Of a DNA stretch of 64,000 nucleotides, positions 52,534-64,000 are shown piece by piece. A program made the position numbers and the translations under genes. Within the stretch, counting starts at the first letter, position 1, and every line of letters starts with the position of its first letter. The stretch is taken from the NCBI GenBank assembly GCA_965213735.1, contig CBDCAB010000005.1:1364001-1428000 (forward strand). Reading direction: 5' to 3'. The DNA is from CALDTK01 sp965213735 (lineage in GTDB: Bacteria > Bacteroidota > Bacteroidia > Chitinophagales > Saprospiraceae). The notes below the pieces were generated by a model. That model had not been told where the DNA came from. It searched no databases and saw only the letters and a program-made list of their open reading frames with translations.

Positions 52534-53490
52534 CTATTTCCCGTTAAGTCTAGCAATATCCTCATCTGACAGCCCCCAAAATTGTTTGGCCTGTTCTGCT
52601 GACATACCACGAGCGAGCGCTTGACGTATACCTTTCTTAAGGCCTTCTTGTAAGCCTTCTTGTATACCTTCCTCAAGGCCTTCTTGTCGGCCTTCTTGTC
52701 GGCCCTCTTGTCGGCCTTCTTGTCGACCTTCTTCTCGGCCCTTTTTTAGTCCCTTTTTTAGTCCCTTTTCTTCACCCTCCATTTTTCCGTAGATATATTG
52801 TTGCAACACCTGCCCGCGCAGGTCAGCATCTTCGCGAAATGCACGTTCCCACTTAGTGCGCTCGGCATCTGTCATGCCGGCTACTTCAGCGACTTGGAAG
52901 GCTTTCTTTAGATCCTCCTCCGTCACCCAATCAGGTATACCATCGAGGGCCGGCATGTGGCGAATAGCCTCCGCCCACTGCTCCAAAGCACTCAATTTGC
53001 TCTGCTCGTCAATCATCGGCATCTTTGTCAGCTCGAGAAAATATAACTGTAAGATAGGAGAGAACAGTGCTCCTTGCTCATCCCTTAACGTGAAATGGTG
53101 CAAGTAGCCATTGTAGTTGCCCGGAAGTTCGTAGTCGACGATCGCAACGAGATAAACCGGAGACAACTCGTACGCTGGCGCACCCCGCTTCACCTGATCC
53201 TCGAAGCCTCGCATCGCGTAGTACAGCGAACGCTCTTTGAAGTAAGGCTGAGGCAAGCGCTGAAATTCCACGATAATCTGCCGCCCATCTTCGGTACGAC
53301 ACCGCAAGTCATAGATCACCACACGGCCCGCAGCTCCATGCCCGATCACCTCCGTATTGAGGTTTTCCAAGCGAGATATGCGATCTGGCGGGGGAAGTAT
53401 GGTGTTGAGGAAGCTGACAAGGAGTTCCTCATGCCCGAAAATCCGCTTAAAACCAAAGTCAGTTTTCGGATCGATGTAACGGTTAGGCAT
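52534..53490 (-). CDS. Rpn/PDDEXK_2 nuclease, array copy 4
   Basis: 318 residues, the longest copy, with an expanded tail (four RQEG units, then LEEGIQEGLQEGLKKGIRQA). Core intact; LENLN replaces LEYLN. The end is DEDIARLNGK (type B). Length differences across the five copies (286, 290, 302, 302, 318) are all multiples of four residues. Confidence 0.88.
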   Translation of the reverse strand: MPNRYIDPKTDFGFKRIFGHEELLVSFLNTILPPPDRISRLENLNTEVIGHGAAGRVVIYDLRCRTEDGRQIIVEFQRLPQPYFKERSLYYAMRGFEDQVKRGAPAYELSPVYLVAIVDYELPGNYNGYLHHFTLRDEQGALFSPILQLYFLELTKMPMIDEQSKLSALEQWAEAIRHMPALDGIPDWVTEEDLKKAFQVAEVAGMTDAERTKWERAFREDADLRGQVLQQYIYGKMEGEEKGLKKGLKKGREEGRQEGRQEGRQEGRQEGLEEGIQEGLQEGLKKGIRQALARGMSAEQAKQFWGLSDEDIARLNGK

Positions 53491-54007
53491 GGTGGGTAGA
53501 GTAAGGTCCCGGCGAATGTAAACAAACTGTTTTATCTGCGCTCTATCTAAGCCACAAAATTTGCCGAGTTAAGAGCACGATAACCTTCAGCAGCAGCCGA
53601 GCTTGTAATTAAATTCTTGTTTATGGAATCCTGCTGCTCTTCATGCCTCTAGTTTGGAGGCGTGTGCGGGCAGAAAATATCCTGATGAACCTCGGGGCTA
53701 TTGTCCCTGTTACGCTCACATCAGAATGACATAGCCCTTCATGTCGTTCAAGTAACCGAAAAGAACATCACAACTGATCAGTTCCATTGGCTCGAATTAA
53801 AATTAAAAGACTTCTTTACGCCCCACTGTGGTCACGAACTCAAATTCATACCCTCTTTGCTATGGGTTACGTCATTAGTTTATAGCATCGACTCAATAGA
53901 TTATCCAGGAGCTCGGTAACTGCGTTACTGCCTTGATTCCTTTCAGCATAAGCCGTCTAGTTCGACTCGCACAGTAACCAAGTTGGGAATGGCCAAATAG
54001 CTCAACG

Positions 54008-54880
54008 CTATTTCCCGTTAAGTCTAGCAATATCCTCATCTGATAGCCCCCAAATCTGCTTAGCCTGCTCTGCTGACATACCACGGGCGAGCGCTCGCCG
54101 TATACCCTCCTCAAGGCCGTCTTGTCGGCCTTCTTCTCGTCCCTTTTTTAGTCCCTTTTCTTCACCTTGCATTTTTCCGTAGATATATTGTTGAAGTACT
54201 TGTCCTCGCAGATCAGCATCTTCGCGAAATGCACGTTCCCACTTAGCGCGCTCGGCATCTGTCATGCCTGCTACTTCAGCGACTTGAAAGGCTTTCTTTA
54301 GATCCTCCTCCGTCACCCAATCAGGTATACCATCGAGGGCAGGCATGTGGCGAATAGCCTCCGCCCACTGCTCCAAAGCACTCAACTTGGTCTGCTCGTC
54401 AATCATTGGCATCTTTGTCAGCTCGAGAAAATATAACTGTAAGATAGGAGAGAACAGTGCTCCTTGCTCATCCCTTAACGTGAAATGGTGCAAGTAGCCA
54501 TTGTAGTTGCCCGGAAGTTCGTAGTCGACGATCGCAACGAGATAAACCGGAGACAACTCGTACGCTGGCGCACCCCGCTTCACCTGATCCTCGAAGCCTC
54601 GCATCGCGTAGTACAGCGAACGCTCTTTGAAGTAAGGCTGAGGCAAGCGCTGAAATTCCACGATAATCTGCCGCCCATCTTCAGTACGACACCGCAAGTC
54701 ATAGATCACCACACGCCCAGCAGCCCCATGCCCGATTACCTCCGTATTGAGGTATTCCAAGCGAGATATGCGATCTGGCGGGGGAAGTATGGTGTTGAGA
54801 AAGCTGACAAGGAGTTCCTCATGTCCAAAAATCCGCTTAAAACCAAAGTCGGTTTTCGGATCGATGTAGCGGGTAGGCAT
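54008..54880 (-). CDS. Rpn/PDDEXK_2 nuclease, array copy 5 (upstream end)
   Basis: 290 residues; short tail (KKGREEGRQDGLEEG), end DEDIARLNGK (type B). Its 5' flank differs from the other four and holds a TATATTTG element on the minus strand (54910-54903), so this may be the promoter-proximal ancestral copy. It is first in the direction of transcription. Confidence 0.88.
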   Translation of the reverse strand: MPTRYIDPKTDFGFKRIFGHEELLVSFLNTILPPPDRISRLEYLNTEVIGHGAAGRVVIYDLRCRTEDGRQIIVEFQRLPQPYFKERSLYYAMRGFEDQVKRGAPAYELSPVYLVAIVDYELPGNYNGYLHHFTLRDEQGALFSPILQLYFLELTKMPMIDEQTKLSALEQWAEAIRHMPALDGIPDWVTEEDLKKAFQVAEVAGMTDAERAKWERAFREDADLRGQVLQQYIYGKMQGEEKGLKKGREEGRQDGLEEGIRRALARGMSAEQAKQIWGLSDEDIARLNGK

Positions 54881-55074
54881 CGGGAGTGATTTCTGGTTGT
54901 CTCAAATATACACAAATTGTTTGATTTGAGGTTTTCTTTCTGCTATAAGCCTAATCGAACTGGTGTGATCAAGTCTCACGATTATATTTACAAGCTCTGA
55001 TGCGACATCTCATTTCGTGTATTACTTGCCTATTTTGCATATGCTAATGCAACGCTGACCCAAATTTTCAACAG

Positions 55075-55341
55075 ATGCACGTCATAAAGCACGACAACGT
55101 ATTTTACTCTACTGTTTATATTTTAAGTAATGGAATTTCGGATGAAGGTCATTTGCAGCAGCACCGTAGATATGCTAATTCCCTAGCAAAGCTATATCAT
55201 GAGCAAGGTGCTGATTCAGACGTCATATTTCTTCAACGCTCATGGGGATACGATTCAGCATACATATCTTCGAATGCCGCGTATATAATCAATCACCCTC
55301 CTACCAATCAAGATATTCTCGCTAAATACGACTACAAGTAA
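55075..55341 (+). CDS. Small hypothetical protein
   Basis: 88 residues (MHVIKHDNVFYSTVYILSNG...), rich in Tyr, Asn and His, with AT-rich DNA unlike the neighbours. No motif or family is recognised. It is the only frame in the stretch between the array and the YgjP-like gene and may be an accessory gene or chance. Confidence 0.35.
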   Translation: MHVIKHDNVFYSTVYILSNGISDEGHLQQHRRYANSLAKLYHEQGADSDVIFLQRSWGYDSAYISSNAAYIINHPPTNQDILAKYDYK

Positions 55342-55434
55342 TGGAGAAATCGACGTTGTCAGGCTAGCATTCTGAAGGGCCCTTATAGTGGCTACAAGGA
55401 GGATTTACCTTGTCCAGAGTAATTGATTACCGCT

Positions 55435-56178
55435 TCACACCACCTCCCAACCAACTTTCCCCCCGTTCTCCTTTAGCCACGCATCCGCCTCATCATAATC
55501 CGGCATAGCTTTATACACCAAGTTCCAGAAGCGAGTCGAATGATTCATCTCTATGCGATGAGCCAGTTCATGTACGAGTACTGCAGTCAAACATCGATCA
55601 GGCGCTCCCAACAAGCGTGAAGAAATCGAAATCGTACCCGTCGTCGAACAGCTTCCCCAGCGTGTGCGAGTAGGAGATAGCTTCAACCGAGTTACAGGCA
55701 CACGAAAATGTGCAGCATTCAGTCCAGCAAGCTGATGACTGATTCCCGCATGCGCCCGGCGCCCCGCCACTTTGTAAAGTAGTTTCTCAATCAGTTCTCC
55801 TCGCTGTTTGTCGTCGATACCCACAGGCAATTTTAGCGAAAGCGGAACAGTACCGTCAGCACCTGCCTTACCTAAAGTTTTGGCGGAAGCTCCCTGCATC
55901 TGTGACTCAGAGAGACGAATACGAAAAGCATGATTACCCAGCCGGTAGATGCTACCATCCTGAAAAACCAGCGCTCGATGGGCATCGGCCAGAACAGGTC
56001 GCTTGCCCACAGCGCTTTCGAGCCAGGTCACAAACTCTTGTCGAGAAACCAGCAAATCTTTGGGCGGCAAACCATACGGCACCCGCATATATGCCTTCTT
56101 CTGCGTGAGACTAAAGCGTGTGTTACGCCGCACCTCAGCCCGCACCTCAAAGGCAATGGGAATATCGCGAACCTTCAA
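55435..56178 (-). CDS. YgjP-like (SprT-related) zinc metallopeptidase
   Basis: 247 residues. VLVHELAHRIEMNHSTRFWN carries HELAH plus a downstream His ligand; SPTRTRWGSCSTTGTISISS is the conserved RWGSC strand of the YgjP/DUF45 family. The start is probably the TTG at 56178: GGAGG sits 8 bp ahead, and no ATG follows serC's stop before it. The gene begins 42 bp after serC on the same strand and may share its transcript. Substrate unknown. It contains a single-mismatch 14-bp word at 55877. Confidence 0.85.
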   Translation of the reverse strand: MKVRDIPIAFEVRAEVRRNTRFSLTQKKAYMRVPYGLPPKDLLVSRQEFVTWLESAVGKRPVLADAHRALVFQDGSIYRLGNHAFRIRLSESQMQGASAKTLGKAGADGTVPLSLKLPVGIDDKQRGELIEKLLYKVAGRRAHAGISHQLAGLNAAHFRVPVTRLKLSPTRTRWGSCSTTGTISISSRLLGAPDRCLTAVLVHELAHRIEMNHSTRFWNLVYKAMPDYDEADAWLKENGGKVGWEVV

Positions 56179-56220
56179 TTCGCCCGCCTCCAGCAGTATT
56201 GATTGTGTTCGAGCGATCGC

Positions 56221-57318
56221 CTACCCTTTGCTACGCTCGAAATCCTGCATCGTCTGTACCAAAGCCTCCACACTGTCCATACCCATAGCGTTGTACATCG
56301 AAGCGCGAAATCCTCCCACCGAGCGGTGACCTTTCAGCGCATCGAGATTGCGCTCCTTAGCCAGCGCTAAAAACGCGTCAGTATGTCCAGCGTCCACCAC
56401 ATTGAAGGTGGCATTCATCACTGATCGATCCTCTTTAGCCGTCGTGCCTGCGAAAAGCGCATTGCGATCAATCTCCTTATATAAGGTGTCGGCTTTTTCT
56501 TGATTGCGCTTAGCCATCGCCTGTAAGCCTCCTTGTTCCACAATCCACCGCATGGTGAGCATGGACACGTAAGTTGGAAATACCGGTGGCGTATTATACA
56601 TCGAGCCCTTGTCGATGTGCGTCTGGTAATTGACCATCGTTGGGTTGTTGCGCTGCACTTTGCCTAAAATGTCCTTGCGCACAATGACCATAGTCACGCC
56701 TGATGGCCCTAAATTTTTCTGGGCACCCGCGTAGATGATGCCAAACTGGTTTGCAGGCACCGGGCGACTGAAGATGTCCGAGCTCATGTCGCACACCAGC
56801 GGGATGGAGGTTTTTGGAAAAGACTTGAGCTGCGTCCCAAAGATGGTATTGTTGCTCGTGATGTGGAAGTAGGCGCCGTCTTGCGGATTTTGGTAGTCCT
56901 TGGGTACGAATGTGTACTTCTTGTCGGCCGAGCTAGCTACGACATTGACATTGCCATACTTCTTCGCCTCTTTAATGGCCTTGGCGCTCCAGGTTCCGGT
57001 GTCGAGGTAGTGGGCGGTGCCATCGTTGGGCAGCAGGTTGGCCGGCACCATGTAGAATTGCGAGCTTGCCCCGCCTCCGAGGAATAGTACGGCGTAATCG
57101 CTGACATTGAGGTCGAGCAAATCGAGTGCGAGTTGCTGGGCCTCGTCCATGACGGCGACGAAGTCTTTGGAGCGGTGCGATATTTCGAGCAGGGAGAGTC
57201 CTCTGCCGCCGAAGTCGTGTATTGCGTTTGCAGCTTGCGCCAAAACGGATTGTGGCAGAATTGCGGGCCCGGCGCTGAAGTTATGGACCTTAAGTGCTGC
57301 GGCGGTGGCAGTATTCAT
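56221..57318 (-). CDS. serC: Phosphoserine aminotransferase
   Basis: 365 residues from ATG 57318 (MNTATAAALKVHNFSAGPAI); the longer frame runs into the rRNA promoter region. HNFSAGPAILPQSVL, LFLGGGASSQFYMVP and FGIIYAGAQKNLGPSGVTMV (PLP Lys) are diagnostic. SerC converts 3-phosphohydroxypyruvate plus glutamate to phosphoserine in serine synthesis. It is divergent from the rRNA operon. A single-mismatch 14-bp word lies at 57233. Confidence 0.96.
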   Translation of the reverse strand: MNTATAAALKVHNFSAGPAILPQSVLAQAANAIHDFGGRGLSLLEISHRSKDFVAVMDEAQQLALDLLDLNVSDYAVLFLGGGASSQFYMVPANLLPNDGTAHYLDTGTWSAKAIKEAKKYGNVNVVASSADKKYTFVPKDYQNPQDGAYFHITSNNTIFGTQLKSFPKTSIPLVCDMSSDIFSRPVPANQFGIIYAGAQKNLGPSGVTMVIVRKDILGKVQRNNPTMVNYQTHIDKGSMYNTPPVFPTYVSMLTMRWIVEQGGLQAMAKRNQEKADTLYKEIDRNALFAGTTAKEDRSVMNATFNVVDAGHTDAFLALAKERNLDALKGHRSVGGFRASMYNAMGMDSVEALVQTMQDFERSKG

Positions 57319-57436
57319 GGAGTGGGGGATAGAATGAGTGGGCAAGGTAGGTCGCGCAATCGGGAGGGCGTAGGTCAGCTTTGCGTCACGGAGCATAAAC
57401 TTTGCTGTCTCGGTTTTTTTTTGTGGGAGCTTGGTG

Positions 57437-57550
57437 TACATTTGCGGCCGCTTAGCGAAAACGGCAGGAGAAAGATTCTGTAAAAGTCTTGTTAAGCACG
57501 ACAAAAGGTGAAGAAAGTTCTTGGTAGTTTCGGCTGCCGTCGTATCTTTG
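57437..57550 (+). promoter_or_regulatory. Promoter region of the rRNA operon
   Basis: The best match is TTG at 57521-57523, a 19-bp spacer and TATCTTTG at 57543-57550, an excellent Bacteroidota promoter about 225 bp ahead of the mature 16S. A second TACATTTG at 57437-57444 may be an additional promoter. The rest of 57319-57775 is leader sequence. Confidence 0.75.
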
Positions 57551-57773
57551 CCGCCCGCTTCGAACGAGAAGTGGCTAAAACGAATGCACGTTTTCTGGTT
57601 TCGGCCAGGGATTCAGCATAAAGTTCATTGACACTAGGGAGGAAGAGACGAAGTAAGGAAATGGCCTTGCTGCACGGCGTGATGCTGTGTGGTGAGGCGA
57701 AGAAGCAAGCGAAGAATTTAACGACAGCCAGTTTGAGATAACGGCTCCATGTGAACATGCTTACGAGCACAAC

Positions 57774-59298
<1,525 letters not shown>

Positions 59299-59451
59299 AG
59301 AGCAACGATCTGCCAGCATCATCACGATGCTCGGTTTGATCCATCAACAATTGTTTCACAGCCAAGCCGCTGTCAACAACAGGTTGTCGGTCTTCGCAGA
59401 CCATCTTTTTCCTTACTAAAGCTCTTCTCTCCCTAGTCGTTAATGTCCTAT

Positions 59452-59502
59452 AGGTATCGCCAGTCGGTGGTGATGCACGTGGTTCGAATCCATGTATACC
59501 TA
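59452..59502 (+). other. tRNA-like remnant in the 16S-23S spacer
   Basis: AGGTAT at the left pairs with ATACCT at the right, enclosing a good T-arm (CGTGG-TTCGAAT-CCATG) but no anticodon arm. The whole is only ~51 nt. The spacer (59299-59683) has no intact tRNA-Ile or tRNA-Ala, which rRNA operons often carry. This may be what is left of one, or a processing structure. Confidence 0.4.
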
Positions 59503-59683
59503 CACGGCACGTCTGGGTTATTTCCCAGCACACGCTAGGACAAGTTCATTGACAAGGACGGATGATGAGATAATGAGAGGCGTACACGCAAGTGTGCGCC
59601 GTAGGTAAGCCAGTATTTCACTGGCGACCTTATTTACTGTATAGCAACTCGACAGCGCGTGAGCGTAATCGAGTCAAGAGCTA

Positions 59684-62637
<2,954 letters not shown>

Positions 62638-62772
62638 TTTATTTTTTTAAATCTAACTCGCTACACAGTAATCTCACTATCTCATCTGATGTCCTTGTCT
62701 GTGACCTTGTACCCACAGACGTGCCACCTCATAATCCTATACCACAACCGTGGTCCAGGATCTAAAACTTAA

Positions 62773-62882
62773 GGCGGTTATAGCAAGGGGGATCCACCTC
62801 TTACCATTCCGAACAGAGAAGTTAAGCCCCTTAGCGCCGATGGTACTGCCTTTTACAGGTGGGAGAGTAGGTCGCCGCCGCC
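62773..62882 (+). rRNA. rrf: 5S ribosomal RNA
   Basis: GGCGG at the start pairs with CCGCC at the end; CCATTCCGAACAGAGAAGTT and GGGAGAGTAGGTCG are standard 5S segments. A T-run follows directly. Confidence 0.95.
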
Positions 62883-62899
62883 TTTTTTAAACAACGATC

Positions 62900-62960
62900 A
62901 AAGGGTCGTCTCGCCTAACCACATCCATGTGGCCAGGTAAGACGGCCCTTTTGTTGTTTC
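62900..62960 (+). terminator. rRNA operon terminator
   Basis: Outer stem AAAGGGTCGTC (62900-62910) pairs with GACGGCCCTTT (62941-62951), followed by a T-rich run. Its loop contains a diverged copy of the hairpin family (62914-62937). Confidence 0.85.
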
Positions 62961-62984
62961 AGAACTACCGACATTCGCTGCCAC

Positions 62985-64000
62985 ATGCTCACACCCGCTC
63001 CGATGCGTCGAATTATCACCCTTTTCCTCTTCAGTACACTCATCCTCCACCCTGACCTCCACGCGCAGCAAACACCCGACTACTTCCAGCAGCGCGTCTC
63101 CTATACTATCCATACTCAGCTCCTCCCAAGCACGCACACTATCTCGGTCGCTGGACAGATGACTTACGTCAACCGGAGCCCACAATCGATCGATACAATT
63201 CCTATGCACCTGTGGGCTAATGCCTACTCCACCCGCGAAAGCGCGTACAACGATCAGAAGCATCGCTTCGGCAGCACAGGCCTCAGCTTCGCCGCAGATG
63301 AAGAACTAGGCGGCTACCAAAACCTCACCTTCTCCGGCAATCCACTCGCACAAGTACTCAATCATGGGCCAGAGCTGCAAACCCTTAAACTCATAGCTCC
63401 ACTTCAGCCCGGAGACAGCACCACCATCGCATTTAGATACTCATTGCGGGTGCCGAAAGTCTTCAGCAGAATGGGCAGAACCGGCGATCTCTATCAACTC
63501 ACACAATGGTTTCCCAAACCTGCTGTCTACGATCAAGGTGGTTGGCACATCATGCCATACCTCGATTTTGGTGAGTTCTACAGTGAGTTCGGAGACTACG
63601 ACGTCACCATAACAGTACCTACCCATGGAATTGTCGCTGCCACTGGCCAACTCGTTAATGAGGAAGGTCTGGCGCTCCGTCAAGCCCGCATTAATCAGTC
63701 GACAAGTGTCGACACCACACAAGTTGATGCACTCTCTTACGGTGAAGGCACGGCCAGCTTTCATTACATAGCCCGCGGCGTGCACGACTTTGCCTGGTTT
63801 GTAAGTCCGGCGTTTCGTGTCGCCGTTGATAGCGCACAGCTGTCAGCTGCTACCATCCCCGCCTATGCCTATTATTCAGCCGATGAGGCGCTGGACTGGC
63901 AGCATGCTCCGCAGCTCTTGGCCCGGGCTGCTGTGTTTGCCGACAGCCTCATCGGTGCCTACATCTACCCGCAGATCAGTGCTGTTTCGGCGCCTCTTGG
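62985..64000 (+). CDS. M1-family peptidase-like protein (5' part)
   Basis: Begins at ATG 62985 or, better for the signal peptide, ATG 63003 (MRRIITLFLFSTLILHPDLH). It runs off the window's right edge after ~338 codons. The visible part is the N-terminal beta-domain of M1 aminopeptidase-like proteins: MHLWANAYSTRESAYN, LYQLTQWFPKPAVYDQGGWH and FGDYDVTITVPTHGIVAATG. The HExxH zinc site should lie downstream, outside the window. Exported by signal peptide. Confidence 0.8.
   Translation, partial: MLTPAPMRRIITLFLFSTLILHPDLHAQQTPDYFQQRVSYTIHTQLLPSTHTISVAGQMTYVNRSPQSIDTIPMHLWANAYSTRESAYNDQKHRFGSTGLSFAADEELGGYQNLTFSGNPLAQVLNHGPELQTLKLIAPLQPGDSTTIAFRYSLRVPKVFSRMGRTGDLYQLTQWFPKPAVYDQGGWHIMPYLDFGEFYSEFGDYDVTITVPTHGIVAATGQLVNEEGLALRQARINQSTSVDTTQVDALSYGEGTASFHYIARGVHDFAWFVSPAFRVAVDSAQLSAATIPAYAYYSADEALDWQHAPQLLARAAVFADSLIGAYIYPQISAVSAPL

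Larger units (their letters stand above)
48332..54890 (-). repeat. Five-copy tandem array of Rpn nuclease genes
   Basis: Copies start every 1,416, 1,417, 1,369 and 1,474 bp with homologous ~500-bp spacers. Tails and downstream flanks alternate: copies 1 and 3 are type A, 2, 4 and 5 type B. Spacers 1-2 and 3-4 resemble each other, as do 2-3 and 4-5. This indicates that a gene pair was itself duplicated. Every spacer has a shared block with TGGAATCCTGCTGCTCTTCA and the GCCTCTAG...GGAGGC hairpin, possibly a leader. Confidence 0.9.
6041..57246. repeat. Dispersed 14-bp word GCTTTCGCCAAAAC (13 sites)
   Basis: Exact copies, plus orientation: 9580, 23956, 29446, 44945. Exact, reverse orientation (GTTTTGGCGAAAGC): 6041, 9193, 12012, 38921, 41586. 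One mismatch: 31279, 41683, 55877, 57233. All lie inside genes, in several frames: e.g. AFAKT (12012), SFRQN (6041), QLSPK (9193), FWRKQ (9580), LAKA (23956). None is in rRNA or the Rpn array. Role unknown. Confidence 0.85.

Noticed and set aside
48332..54890. Regular ~1.4-kb periodicity suggesting a CRISPR-like or integron array
   Set aside because: The repeated units are complete nuclease genes with homologous spacers; there are no short direct repeats with unique spacers and no attC-like sites.
62898..63263. Minus-strand frame of 121 codons over the rRNA terminator and M1 gene start
   Set aside because: It is antisense to a clear signal-peptide protein and to the terminator hairpin and has no recognisable content.

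Overview
The window looks like a chromosomal segment of a free-living Bacteroidota, most likely a Lewinella/Saprospiria-type bacterium. The signs are two secreted proteins with type IX secretion C-terminal sorting domains, promoters of the Bacteroidota TTG-N19-TAnnTTTG kind (best at the rRNA operon), a DUF4920 lipoprotein, and a 16S rRNA with Bacteroidota character. The genus is inference; aligning the 16S gene would settle it.

Layout. 1-5 kb: a decayed IS4-type transposase end, two large secreted T9SS proteins and a broken IS66 transposase. 5.2-27.8 kb: a dense defence island, almost all on the minus strand. It holds a Wadjet-like SMC system in the order jetC-jetD-jetA-jetB with frameshifts in jetC and jetA; a GmrSD C-terminal fragment; a type III restriction-modification operon (mod-res) ending in a HEPN/AbiU2-like gene; a decayed Abi_2 gene; a prokaryotic viperin (pVip) downstream of a 615-aa PD-(D/E)XK-like protein; a decayed small gene; a ClpP-fold SDH-type serine protease; a SNF2-type helicase coupled to DUF4391; and an AAA ATPase whose S8-peptidase partner survives only as its N-terminal domain. 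28-32.4 kb: housekeeping genes (M16 peptidase, PLP enzyme, RecX). 32.4-38.3 kb: a secreted 690-aa protein with an octanucleotide repeat at its start, followed by two EGF-like lipoprotein genes duplicated as an exact 1,882-bp tandem unit. 38.5-48.2 kb: HAD phosphatase, a CAT-anticodon tRNA, an S4/RluB-like protein, tocopherol cyclase family protein, ECF sigma factor, DUF4920 lipoprotein, secreted MORN-caspase, the rpsF-rpsR-rplI ribosomal operon and a nucleotidyltransferase toxin-antitoxin-like pair. 48.3-54.9 kb: five tandem copies of an Rpn/PDDEXK_2 nuclease gene. 55-57.3 kb: YgjP-like metallopeptidase and serC. 57.5-63 kb: a complete 16S-23S-5S operon without intact spacer tRNAs. The window ends inside an M1-like peptidase.

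How it fits together. The island combines DNA cleavage (type III R-M, Wadjet, PD-(D/E)XK), nucleotide-analogue chemistry (viperin) and probable abortive infection (HEPN), with several half-decayed systems, as expected where defence genes turn over fast. The most unusual whole-window signals are a 14-bp word, GCTTTCGCCAAAAC, present nine times exactly across unrelated genes in different frames and strands; a 15-bp relative of it; a hairpin family that recurs in intergenic DNA, inside 23S rRNA and in the rRNA terminator; and a probable phase-variable start at 38.2 kb.
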